The position numbers and the translations under genes were made by a program. Of a stretch of DNA of 64,000 nt, positions 8,519-16,224 are shown one piece after another; positions within the stretch are counted from its first letter, which is position 1; each line of letters begins with the position of its first letter. Source of the stretch: SVEL01 sp017381055 (lineage in GTDB: Bacteria > Bacillota > Clostridia > Lachnospirales > Lachnospiraceae); assembly GCA_036307185.1 (NCBI GenBank), contig JAXJYC010000027.1, positions 1 to 64,000 of the forward strand, given 5' to 3'. The notes under the pieces were generated by a model. The model saw nothing but the letters and a program-made list of their open reading frames with translations. It was not told the origin of the DNA and did not search any database.

Positions 8519-8950
8519 TAGTAAAAAAACTGGTTCAACACCTTGACTACCTAGCCTGCCTTTCTTTTATTAAGTAGGCTTGCTAATCTTGATGCTATAC
8601 CTACCCAGCTTACTTTTCTTCTATTAAGTAGGCTTACTAATCTTGATACTTCACCCACTCAATCTACTTTTCTTTTTATTAGTAGGCCTTTCAATTATGT
8701 GACTGCGCCCACCTAACTTACTTTTCCTTTATTTAGTAGGTTATAATTTCTTTTCTTTATACCCACTTAATCTTCATATTTCTTGTTTAGTAGGTACTAC
8801 TAACTTAGCACCACACCTACTGATTACCTTTTTTATTATTTTAGTAGGCATAACTTACATTTTTTCATACCTACCTATTACTTTTATTAATATTTCGGTA
8901 GGAAATCCCAGCTTATTTCTAAACCTACTTATCTTGCTTTTTCTATTTAA
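8519..8950 (-). repeat. eight degenerate tandem units of exactly 54 nt, each a predicted hairpin
   Basis: The motif agtagg (ggtagg in the last copy) recurs at 8573, 8627, 8681, 8735, 8789, 8843 and 8897, always exactly 54 nt apart; 8519-8572 is a worn eighth unit. Each unit also has cctac or ccac at a fixed offset of 27. In minus-strand RNA, 5'-GUAGG or GUGGG pairs with CCUAC-3' across a 21-nt loop, often extended by inner pairs (for example GUAGGUAU with AUGCCUAC in 8843-8896). An A/G-rich spacer of about 22 nt separates hairpins. In three units the arm change A to G keeps pairing as G-U only on the minus strand. Stops interrupt the frame in register on both strands. Confidence 0.8.
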
Positions 8951-9135
8951 TAGAATATTTTCTTATAAACTACTAGTAGCAATAACATTATTAATAATAA
9001 GCAACACCTTGCTTCTAATCCATAATTCAAGATACTCTTTCACTATAAACAAGAAACAAGGTGCCTACCTTAAATCAAACTTATCCTACAATTATTACAA
9101 TTAACCAAGAACAAGCTATTAACTTTTTCTACAAA
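8951..9135 (-). other. 3' region of the AICAR transformylase gene with a long stem-loop
   Basis: Between the stop of the AICAR transformylase gene and the 54-nt array lies an AT-rich segment. It contains a 13-bp fully paired stem (acaccttgcttct at 9004-9016 with agaaacaaggtgc at 9052-9064, two G-U pairs on the minus strand) around a 35-nt loop. No T-run follows on the minus strand, so termination here is not shown and read-through into the array is possible. Confidence 0.6.
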
Positions 9136-10314
9136 TTAGTGGTGGAATAATCTAATTCCTGTAAATGCCATTACCATATTGTACTTATCAGCACACTCGA
9201 TAACAAGGTCATCTCTCACTGATCCACCTGGCTGAGCAATATACTTAACACCGCTCTTCTTAGCTCTCTCAATATTATCTGAGAATGGGAAGAATGCGTC
9301 TGAACCACAGATTACATCCTGGTTATTTGCAAGCCATGCCTTCTTCTCTTCTGCTGTAAATACAGCTGGCTTAACCTTGAAGATTCTCTCCCAAGCGCCA
9401 TCTTCTAAGATATCCATGCATTCATCACCCATGTATACATCGATAGCGTTATCTCTATCTGCACGACCAAGGCCGTCTACAAACTGAAGTCCAAGTACCT
9501 GTGGTGACTGACGAAGGAACCAATTATCTGCCTTCTGTCCTGCAAGTCTTGTACAGTGAATTCTTGACTGCTGACCAGCACCGATACCGATTGCCTGTCC
9601 GCCCTTTACGTAACATACTGAGTTAGACTGTGTATACTTAAGTGTAATAAGAGCAATCTTCATATCGATAAGAGCTGACTCAGGAATCTCCTTGTTAGCT
9701 GTAACGATATTTGATAATAACTCTCCGTTGATATCAAGTTCATTTCTTCCCTGCTCGAAAGAAATACCATATACCTGCTTTGTCTCAAGCTCTGCTGGAA
9801 CATATGAAGGATCAATCTGAATTACATTGTAGTTACCCTTCTTCTTATCCTTTAAGATAGCAAGTGCTTCATCTGTGTAACCTGGAGCGATAACACCGTC
9901 AGAAACCTCTCTCTTAATAAGCATAGCTGTATCCTTATCACATGTATCAGATAATGCAATAAAATCACCAAATGATGACATTCTATCAGCACCTCTAGCT
10001 CTAGCATAAGCACAAGCAAGTGGTGATAATTCACCTAAATCATCTACCCAGTAAATCTTAGCAAGTGTATCATCAAGTGGAAGACCTACTGCTGCACCAG
10101 CTGGTGAAACATGCTTGAAAGATGTAGCTGCTGGAAGACCTGTAGCCTCCTTTAACTCCTTAACAAGCTGCCAACCATTAAATGCATCAAGGAAATTGAT
10201 ATATCCTGGCTTACCATTTAATACTGTTACAGGTAAGTCACTGCCATCTGCCATATAGATTCTTGATGGCTTCTGATTTGGGTTACATCCATACTTTAAC
10301 TGAATTTCGTTCAT
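9136..10314 (-). CDS. AICAR transformylase (stand-alone, PurH C-domain type)
   Basis: 392 residues. Converts AICAR (ZMP) and 10-formyltetrahydrofolate to FAICAR, the ninth step of purine synthesis. Family features include ATSFKHVSPAG near residue 63 (the Lys-His pair used in catalysis), SNSVCYVKGGQAIGIGAGQQSR near residue 230, and the end FTGIRLFHH. The IMP cyclohydrolase domain of ordinary bifunctional PurH is absent. That activity is supplied by the PurO-type gene 13 nt upstream, so the two form an operon under the ZTP riboswitch. Confidence 0.92.
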   Translation of the reverse strand: MNEIQLKYGCNPNQKPSRIYMADGSDLPVTVLNGKPGYINFLDAFNGWQLVKELKEATGLPAATSFKHVSPAGAAVGLPLDDTLAKIYWVDDLGELSPLACAYARARGADRMSSFGDFIALSDTCDKDTAMLIKREVSDGVIAPGYTDEALAILKDKKKGNYNVIQIDPSYVPAELETKQVYGISFEQGRNELDINGELLSNIVTANKEIPESALIDMKIALITLKYTQSNSVCYVKGGQAIGIGAGQQSRIHCTRLAGQKADNWFLRQSPQVLGLQFVDGLGRADRDNAIDVYMGDECMDILEDGAWERIFKVKPAVFTAEEKKAWLANNQDVICGSDAFFPFSDNIERAKKSGVKYIAQPGGSVRDDLVIECADKYNMVMAFTGIRLFHH

Positions 10315-10327
10315 TGTCTTTTCTCCT

Positions 10328-11044
10328 TTATACGTTTTTATTGATGATGCGTGTTTCGTACTTTCCTGTCTCGATATCGATAAATCTTACGAATAATGAT
10401 ACCTTATTATCAGCGTTTAAGCTTTCCCATACGCTAGCTGTAAATGCATCGATATCTGTTCCATCGATTTCTACCCACTTTGGCTCGCCTTCGAAGCTTG
10501 GAAGTGGATTACCATCATGCATATATGTATGAATGAATCTTCCTTCACCAGCTACTGGAGCATCAAATGTATATGTGTATCTATTGCAGCAATCTGGGTT
10601 ACCATTGTTGCTCTTTAAAATAGACATAGCAAAATCATACTTGCCATCCTTAATATTCATAACACCTGAAATTCTAGGTGTGTAGTTAGGGCCGTCTGGC
10701 TCAAACTCACGACATCTTAATGACTCTTCAAAAGACTCACCCTTGTTCATTCCATCATAAATTGTATCAGTCTGATCACCGTTTGTAACGATTGTCATAT
10801 CTCCAAGTACTCTAACTGGTGCATAAATAATAAGACTTGGGTCTTCAAGCTTAGAAGGATCGAAAGCCTGTGTACGGATACCTTCGCCATCCTCTACAAA
10901 TACTCTGTTACGGCTGTTTGAGCTTCTACCCATGATAAAGTAAGCTGTTACAGCCTTCTTACCATCCTTAGATCTGCCGATTACGATACCTCTACCTGGG
11001 TACTCATTTGCCTTTAACTCGTTTTCAAGATTTAACATGTTCAT
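10328..11044 (-). CDS. purO: IMP cyclohydrolase, PurO-like
   Basis: 238 residues from the ATG at 11044 (AAGGATGG about 8 nt upstream; an ATG at 11056 in the same frame overlaps that site). The sequence matches the PurO family first known from archaea: NEYPGRGIVIG, GRSSNSRNRVFVE and YAPVRVLGD. It closes FAICAR to IMP, the final step of purine synthesis. Clostridia of this group use it in place of the N-domain of PurH. It is followed by the AICAR transformylase gene and preceded by a 27-bp palindrome (11076-11102) and a ZTP riboswitch with terminator. Confidence 0.88.
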   Translation of the reverse strand: MNMLNLENELKANEYPGRGIVIGRSKDGKKAVTAYFIMGRSSNSRNRVFVEDGEGIRTQAFDPSKLEDPSLIIYAPVRVLGDMTIVTNGDQTDTIYDGMNKGESFEESLRCREFEPDGPNYTPRISGVMNIKDGKYDFAMSILKSNNGNPDCCNRYTYTFDAPVAGEGRFIHTYMHDGNPLPSFEGEPKWVEIDGTDIDAFTASVWESLNADNKVSLFVRFIDIETGKYETRIINKNV

Positions 11045-11075
11045 TCGTGTTACCATCCTTTCTTCTTGGAAAATA

Positions 11076-11102
11076 AATCGTAGTTGCAAGGCAACTTCGA
11101 TT
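11076..11102. promoter_or_regulatory. 27-bp palindrome in the purO leader, shared with nadA
   Basis: The plus strand reads aatcgtagttgc, then aag, then gcaacttcgatt, a near-perfect inverted repeat. The same 27-mer with three or four changes lies before nadA (15399-15425), and a weaker copy at 15432-15458. It lies between the riboswitch terminator and the purO start, with a TATAAT at 11105-11110 next to it on the minus strand. It could be an operator or an RNA hairpin. The cognate protein is unknown. Confidence 0.6.
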
Positions 11103-11137
11103 ATATTATAGTGCTCAAACTGTCTCCATGCGGAGCG

Positions 11138-11179
11138 TTTTTATCGTCTAGAATGTACTTACTTTCTAGACGATAAAAA
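11138..11179. repeat. perfect 16-bp inverted repeat beside the riboswitch terminator
   Basis: tttttatcgtctagaa (11138-11153) and ttctagacgataaaaa (11164-11179) are exact reverse complements around a 10-nt loop. Its minus-strand 5' arm contains the T-run of the ZTP terminator. It is preceded on the plus strand by gcggagcg, as is the hairpin at 31711-31760, suggesting a dispersed intergenic element. Confidence 0.75.
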
Positions 11180-11217
11180 CCGCCTGAGCATATACTAATT
11201 GTACATGCCCAGGCGGT
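11175..11217 (-). terminator. ZTP-riboswitch expression platform terminator
   Basis: On the minus strand ACCGCCTGGGCA pairs with TGCTCAGGCGGT and is followed by TTTTT. The 5' arm is the conserved 3' core of the ZTP aptamer, so ligand binding would prevent the terminator from forming and turn purO and the transformylase gene on. Confidence 0.88.
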
Positions 11218-11292
11218 CGGCTACGTTTCTTCACACTCCCTGTAGGTTTACCTACCACTGATTTATATCAGCTTTCCGCCAGTCGTGTGAAC
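11206..11292 (-). promoter_or_regulatory. ZTP (pfl) riboswitch
   Basis: The minus strand carries the hallmark blocks of the pfl/ZTP aptamer: CACACGACTGGCGGAA at the 5' end, a variable hairpin, GGGAGTGTGAA, and the conserved AGCCGACCGCCTGGGCA at the 3' end. The ligands ZMP and ZTP build up when 10-formyltetrahydrofolate is short. The downstream genes make the enzymes that consume ZMP, which fits the known logic. A promoter lies just upstream and a terminator overlaps the 3' core. Confidence 0.92.
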
Positions 11293-11301
11293 GTTATCTT
11301 T

Positions 11302-11330
11302 ATACTACACGAAGTATAATCATTTTTCAA
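11302..11330 (-). promoter_or_regulatory. promoter of the purO-transformylase operon
   Basis: Minus-strand TTGAAA (11325-11330), a 17-nt spacer and TAGTAT (11302-11307) form a housekeeping-sigma-like promoter. Transcription would begin near 11295, just before the riboswitch aptamer and just after the C39-like gene. Confidence 0.65.
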
Positions 11331-11338
11331 GTAGTTTT

Positions 11339-12139
11339 TTAATTCGCCTTCTTAACCAACGCTACTGCCATCTTTCCCATCTGCTCATATCTTTGTTCTA
11401 CAAGTTCTTTATCATAAGCAATAATTCCGCGACTATCCATTGGATCATAGAAATAATAGCTATCTGCACCACTTCCAGCAAGAAGTAAACAATGTTCTCT
11501 TCCCTTCCATGAATATACTTGACCCGTTCTCTCTATAACCCATGTTGTGCCAGTAGTTGGTTCTGACATTCCCATAGTTGCCCAAAATATTACTGGAATA
11601 CCTTTATTAATATACTGGGTAATTATATCCTCTATCTCCATTCCTGTTAAATTGTGAACAGCATCATCGCCTGCAATTTCCTTAAGCATATTCTCTATAA
11701 CAGGCGCATAACAGCCATGAGCATCTGCACTTCTTGGATTTCCAATGAAATAAAGATTAGGATCCTCTCCCATTTTTTGCCCATTTACATACTTTATCTC
11801 ATAATTCGGCACTTTCCTAATAATGTCATTAATAGTTATATCATAACCCATATATTTCAAGGCCATAAGGCTAGTTACTCCCTCACAAAATGTTGGGAAA
11901 TTATCTTGATTATAATATTTTATATCAATAATTACTCCTTTATCAGGTGTATTTGGCTGCCATATATCTGGATTATATGTAGGTATCTCAGTAAGAAGAG
12001 AGGGGGGCTCATCATATGTTGGTACATTAATAATGGGCTCCCCCTCTTCCTGAGATTTCACATATAAAATAACTAGTATAATATCTACGACAAACACAAC
12101 CATAGTAAGGAATAATAAAAATTTCTTTATTTTCCCCAT
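11339..12139 (-). CDS. membrane-anchored C39-like cysteine peptidase family protein
   Basis: 266 residues. An N-terminal signal-anchor (about residues 5-27) is followed by a Pro-rich linker and a domain resembling peptidase C39-like (PF13529). The putative catalytic Cys is in NFPTFCEGVTSL (about residue 84), His in GREHCLLL (about 222) and Asp in YYFYDPMD (about 235). It would lie outside the membrane. These proteins are predicted papain-fold peptidases or amidases, usually without a known substrate. A GGAG site lies about 9 nt before the ATG. Confidence 0.8.
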   Translation of the reverse strand: MGKIKKFLLFLTMVVFVVDIILVILYVKSQEEGEPIINVPTYDEPPSLLTEIPTYNPDIWQPNTPDKGVIIDIKYYNQDNFPTFCEGVTSLMALKYMGYDITINDIIRKVPNYEIKYVNGQKMGEDPNLYFIGNPRSADAHGCYAPVIENMLKEIAGDDAVHNLTGMEIEDIITQYINKGIPVIFWATMGMSEPTTGTTWVIERTGQVYSWKGREHCLLLAGSGADSYYFYDPMDSRGIIAYDKELVEQRYEQMGKMAVALVKKAN

Positions 12140-12287
12140 ACAAGTCTCCGTATTATCTACATTTGTAGCTTATATCTCCAAATATTATTAATATATTTAC
12201 ATTCAACATATTAATAATATTTTAATCTATAAAATAACTTTTATCAATTCTTTCTTTGACATTATTTCTATAATGCACATTCATATC

Positions 12288-13145
12288 TTATTCTACTGGT
12301 ACAAGATTCTTTAAAGATACATCCATAATAGGTGCTGAATGTGTAAGCGCACCACATGATACGTAATCTACACCGATTTCAGCGATTTCCTTAAGTCTAG
12401 CTTTTGTTACATTTCCTGAACACTCTGTCTCAGCCTTACCAGCAACAAGTTCAACTGCCTGTCTCATTGTATCATTATCCATATTATCAAGCATAATAAT
12501 ATCAGCACCAGCTTCCACAGCTTCCTTAAGCTGCTCTAAGCTCTCTACCTCTACCTCAATCTTTCTAACAAATGGAGCATATTCCTTAGCCATCTGAACG
12601 GCCTTTGTAATGCTTCCTGCAGCACCGATATGATTATCCTTAATAAGAACTCCATCCGAAAGGTTGTATCTATGGTTTGTGCCACCACCAACCTTAACAG
12701 CATGCTTCTCAAAAGGTCTCATGTTAGGTGTTGTCTTTCTTGTATCAAGAAGCTTTGTCTTATATCCTGCAAGCTCTGAAACCATTTCATTAGTAAGTGT
12801 TGCAATACCACTCATTCTCTGAAGATAGTTAAGAGCTGTACGCTCACCAGATAAAAGAACTCTTATATCACCATAAACTGTACCGATAAGTTCACCATTC
12901 TTTACCTTATCGCCATCCTTAAAGCTTGTCTCAAAAGTAGAATCCTCTGATAAAAGCTCAAATACTCTCTTAAACACATCGAGACCACAGATGATACCAT
13001 CCTGCTTACAGATAAGATCTGCCTTACCTTTCTTAGCCTCTCTCATAACAGCATTAGTTGTTACGTCCTCACTTGTAATATCCTCTTTAAGCGCATTTAA
13101 AATGTAATCATCTACATTAATCTTCATTGTTACACCATTTATCAT
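12288..13145 (-). CDS. nadC: quinolinate phosphoribosyltransferase
   Basis: About 285 residues. Converts quinolinate and PRPP to nicotinate mononucleotide, CO2 and PPi, the last committed step of de novo NAD synthesis. Diagnostic segments: ERTALNYLQRMSGIAT, LDTRKTTPNMR, HRYNLSDGVLIKDNH and GADIIMLDN. The start at 13145 is chosen for a GAGGA site 5 nt upstream; ATG codons at 13157 and 13127 are alternatives. It overlaps the 3' end of nadB, so translation is coupled. Third gene of nadA-nadB-nadC. Confidence 0.93.
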   Translation of the reverse strand: MINGVTMKINVDDYILNALKEDITSEDVTTNAVMREAKKGKADLICKQDGIICGLDVFKRVFELLSEDSTFETSFKDGDKVKNGELIGTVYGDIRVLLSGERTALNYLQRMSGIATLTNEMVSELAGYKTKLLDTRKTTPNMRPFEKHAVKVGGGTNHRYNLSDGVLIKDNHIGAAGSITKAVQMAKEYAPFVRKIEVEVESLEQLKEAVEAGADIIMLDNMDNDTMRQAVELVAGKAETECSGNVTKARLKEIAEIGVDYVSCGALTHSAPIMDVSLKNLVPVE

Positions 13146-14430
13146 AAAAGTCCTCATCCTTTCTCTTTATCTCTTCCAAGATAATATTTTTATTTTCTTC
13201 TTTAAGTTTATTTAAATCATTATATTTACTCATATCCACCTGAATTTCTTCAACCTGAACACTAGCAATATTCTGATTTATTTCATCTGCTGCCCTCTTA
13301 GCAAATACAAGACTTTCAAGTAATGAATTACTTGCTAATCTATTCGCACCATGAACTCCATTACAAGCTGTCTCACCAGCTGCATATAAGTTTTTCATAG
13401 TCGTTTTACCATTCTTATCTGTATGAATTCCACCCATAAGATAATGCTGTGCTGGAACTACTGGAATAGCTTCCTTTGTCAAGTCATAGCCTTCCTCTAA
13501 GCAATGAGCATAGATATTAGGGAATCTTTCCTTAATCTCTTCAGCATCCATAGCATCTTTAATAGAAAGCCATACATGCTTTGTTTTATCCTTTTTCATC
13601 TGCTTTACAATCTCACCTGTAACTACATCACGAGGCTGTAACTCATCTGTAAAACGATTACCATTCTTATCAAGCAAGATAGCCCCTTCACCTCTTACTG
13701 ATTCAGATATAAGAAATCTTCTACCTTCCTTTTCTGAATAAAACACAGTTGGATGAATCTGAATATAATGAATATTCTCAAGCTCAATTCCATGCTTTAA
13801 AGCTATGGCAAAGCTATCTCCTGTAAGATGACGGAAATTAGTTGAATTCTTAAACAATCCACCAATACCACCAGTTGCTAAAATTAACTTTTTGCAATAT
13901 ATAGCAGACACATTTCCTTGTCTATCTGCAACCACAATACCATTAGCCTCATTATTATGAGAGATTATATCCACCATTGTTGTATATTCAACAAGAGTGA
14001 CATTGGAAAGTTCTTTAACCTGTTTTAAAAGTTTTGAAGTAATCTCTTTACCAGTTAAATCATCATAATGTAAAATTCTAAATTCTGAATGGCCACCTTC
14101 TCTTGTATATGAGTAGCTACCATCTTCTTCTTTTTCAAATTCTACACCATAATTTATTAAATCATTAATAACATCTCTAGAAGAACGAATCATTATATCA
14201 ACTGATTCCTTACGATTCTCGTATCTTCCAGCTTTCATAGTATCTTCAAAATAGCTATCATAATCATCATCATTAAGCTGCACACATATACCGCCTTGCG
14301 CTAAATACGAATCACTATTTTCAACTGCATCTTTAGTAATCATAAGAATCTTAAGATCCTTAGAAAGGGATAATGCACCATATAAACCTGCTGCACCCGT
14401 TCCAACAATTACCACATCATAATTATCCAT
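13117..14430 (-). CDS. nadB: L-aspartate oxidase
   Basis: 437 residues. Oxidises aspartate to iminoaspartate with FAD; NadA uses the product. The N-terminal FAD motif is VIVGTGAAGLYGAL. SYLAQGGICVQ, the HPTVFYSE active-site region and GANRLASNSLLESLVFAKRAA match the fumarate reductase/NadB family. It is shorter than the 540-residue E. coli enzyme, with a reduced C-terminal helical domain. It lies 24 nt after nadA and overlaps nadC. Confidence 0.92.
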   Translation of the reverse strand: MDNYDVVIVGTGAAGLYGALSLSKDLKILMITKDAVENSDSYLAQGGICVQLNDDDYDSYFEDTMKAGRYENRKESVDIMIRSSRDVINDLINYGVEFEKEEDGSYSYTREGGHSEFRILHYDDLTGKEITSKLLKQVKELSNVTLVEYTTMVDIISHNNEANGIVVADRQGNVSAIYCKKLILATGGIGGLFKNSTNFRHLTGDSFAIALKHGIELENIHYIQIHPTVFYSEKEGRRFLISESVRGEGAILLDKNGNRFTDELQPRDVVTGEIVKQMKKDKTKHVWLSIKDAMDAEEIKERFPNIYAHCLEEGYDLTKEAIPVVPAQHYLMGGIHTDKNGKTTMKNLYAAGETACNGVHGANRLASNSLLESLVFAKRAADEINQNIASVQVEEIQVDMSKYNDLNKLKEENKNIILEEIKRKDEDFYDKWCNNED

Positions 14431-14454
14431 TGTTTACCTACCTTCTTGTATGTA

Positions 14455-15363
14455 TTAATACTCAAGCATCCTCTTTAGTGGAGCATTTGCCTTATCTATA
14501 ACTTCCTCGGTAAGCTTCACTTCATATTTCATATTTTCAAGAGCATCTGCCACTGTTTCTAAAGTAATCTTCTTCATATTTGGGCAAAGTTGCTTCTCAT
14601 ATGCTGGATAAAACTTCTTATCTGGATTCTTAACTTGAAGCTCGTACATAACACCAAGCTCAGTACCGATAATAAATTCCTTCTTATCTGACCTGGTTGC
14701 ATAATCTATAATACCTGCTGTACTTCCTGCATATTCAGCTAAATCTACAATTTCTTTTCTACACTCTGGATGAACTAAGAATGCTGCATCTTTGTGTTCT
14801 TCCATAGCCTTTAATACACTTTCCTTAGAAAGCTCATGATGAACATGACAATATCCATCATTTAAAATAATATTTTTATCCTTAACCTTACCTTTAATAA
14901 AGCTACCCAAATTCTGATCTGGTATAAAGAAAATATTCTTATTTGGAATACTCTCAACAATTTCCAATGCATTAGAAGATGTAACACAAATATCTGAATG
15001 CATCTTAAGCTCTGCTGTAGAATTAACGTAACATACAACTGCTAAGTCATCATACTGCGCTCTTAATTCCTTTATTCTGTCAATCTGCGCCATATGAGCC
15101 ATTGGACAATCTGCTGTCTCATCTGGTAAAAGTACAATCTTTTCTGGATTTAATATCTTTGCACTTTCTCCCATAAACATAACACCACAGAAAACTATAA
15201 CCTTTTTATCTATCTTAGTTGCCACCTTGGCAAGATAAAACGAATCTCCTACATAATCTGCAATAGCCTGTACTTCCCCATCTACGTAATAATGAGCAAG
15301 TATTACTGCATCCTTTTCTTCCTTAAGTCTCTTAATCTTTTCGATAAGTTCATTATTTGTCAT
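14455..15363 (-). CDS. nadA: quinolinate synthase
   Basis: 302 residues. Condenses iminoaspartate with dihydroxyacetone phosphate to quinolinate using a [4Fe-4S] cluster. Cluster Cys candidates are in VFCGVMFMGE, VHPECRKE and KQLCPNMKKI; the ILAHYYVDGEVQ start is typical. The ATG at 15363 (MTNNELIEK) follows GGGAG; a longer frame upstream would run into the operator palindromes. First gene of the NAD operon, with two 27-bp palindromes upstream. Confidence 0.94.
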   Translation of the reverse strand: MTNNELIEKIKRLKEEKDAVILAHYYVDGEVQAIADYVGDSFYLAKVATKIDKKVIVFCGVMFMGESAKILNPEKIVLLPDETADCPMAHMAQIDRIKELRAQYDDLAVVCYVNSTAELKMHSDICVTSSNALEIVESIPNKNIFFIPDQNLGSFIKGKVKDKNIILNDGYCHVHHELSKESVLKAMEEHKDAAFLVHPECRKEIVDLAEYAGSTAGIIDYATRSDKKEFIIGTELGVMYELQVKNPDKKFYPAYEKQLCPNMKKITLETVADALENMKYEVKLTEEVIDKANAPLKRMLEY

Positions 15364-15398
15364 GAATTTAGGTCTCCCTTTTATTGGTATGTATACTA

Positions 15399-15458
15399 AA
15401 TCGTAGTTGCCCTGCAACTGCGATTAAATAAAACCAAAGTTGTAAAATAACTATGATT
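15399..15458. promoter_or_regulatory. two tandem 27-bp palindromes upstream of nadA
   Basis: Site 1 (15399-15425) reads aatcgtagttgc, cct, gcaactgcgatt. Site 2 (15432-15458) is a weaker copy beginning aaccaaagttg and ending aactatgatt. Their starts are 33 bp apart, about three helical turns. A third copy precedes purO (11076-11102). Between the sites a minus-strand TATTTA lies 17 nt from TAGTTA, a weak promoter match, so a bound protein could block transcription. The regulator is not identified. Confidence 0.6.
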
Positions 15459-15515
15459 AATAACAATTACCTATTATCTATGTAATGTATGATTTTGTCA
15501 AATATTGTGAACTTT

Positions 15516-16211
15516 TTAACAATCTATTTTAACTTCTACAAACTGCCCTGCCACTACTTCATCCTTCGTAACAATACAATCTATAGCCATTATATTAACT
15601 CCATTATCCCTAGCCTCTTTCAATGCCTCACCAAATTCCATATGTGTCTTATAATTTGGTTCAAAATATTTTATTCCCTTCATCTGAATTATGAATAAAA
15701 CATTAGCCTCATAGCCAGCCTTCTTTGCTTCAATAAGTTCAAAAATATGCTTTACTCCTCTAAGAGTTGGTGCATCAGGAAACCTTGCTACACCATTTTC
15801 TTCCAATGTAACACCTTTTACCTCTATAAATCCTTTTACACCATTTTCTCTTTCATAATACACATCAAACCTAGAGTTACCAAACTTTTGCTCTGGTTTT
15901 ATATATGTTATATCCTTTTTGAATACACCAGTATTTAGCCATTCTACTGCTATTTTATTAGGCGCCTGTGAATCCATATTTATTATTCGATTACCCTTTA
16001 CCGCCTTAATCAAAGAATATCTAGTCTTTCTAGCAGTTCCTTCACCATGGTCCTCTAAATACACCTTACTTTCTCCAGGTATTAAAAGTTCCTTACAGCG
16101 ACCTGTATTTTTTACATGGCACTTTACCTTCTCACCTTGAAGTAATGCATACGCTATAAATCTATTAGGGCGTTCTAAAAAGAGCGCCTCCCTTATATTA
16201 TCATATTTCAT
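15516..16211 (-). CDS. sfsA: SfsA family protein
   Basis: 231 residues, the normal size. Recognised by NTGRCKELLIPG near residue 34, the nuclease-like FDVYYE and GFIEVKGVTLE segments, and FPDAPTLRGVKHI. The family has a nuclease-like fold; its link to sugar fermentation in E. coli is old and its molecular role unsettled. The start at 16211 has AGGAGA upstream. It lies 13 nt after the ABC exporter gene and may be co-transcribed with it. Confidence 0.9.
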   Translation of the reverse strand: MKYDNIREALFLERPNRFIAYALLQGEKVKCHVKNTGRCKELLIPGESKVYLEDHGEGTARKTRYSLIKAVKGNRIINMDSQAPNKIAVEWLNTGVFKKDITYIKPEQKFGNSRFDVYYERENGVKGFIEVKGVTLEENGVARFPDAPTLRGVKHIFELIEAKKAGYEANVLFIIQMKGIKYFEPNYKTHMEFGEALKEARDNGVNIMAIDCIVTKDEVVAGQFVEVKIDC

Positions 16212-16224
16212 ATTAAACCATCTC

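Noticed and set aside
8519..8950. CRISPR array
   Set aside because: Units are regular at 54 nt, but there is no constant repeat with unique spacers, the whole unit is degenerate, and no cas genes are near.
8519..8950. Coding 18-residue repeat
   Set aside because: In register, both strands contain several stop codons (plus-strand TAA in the third unit, minus-strand TAA or TGA in several), with no start or binding site.
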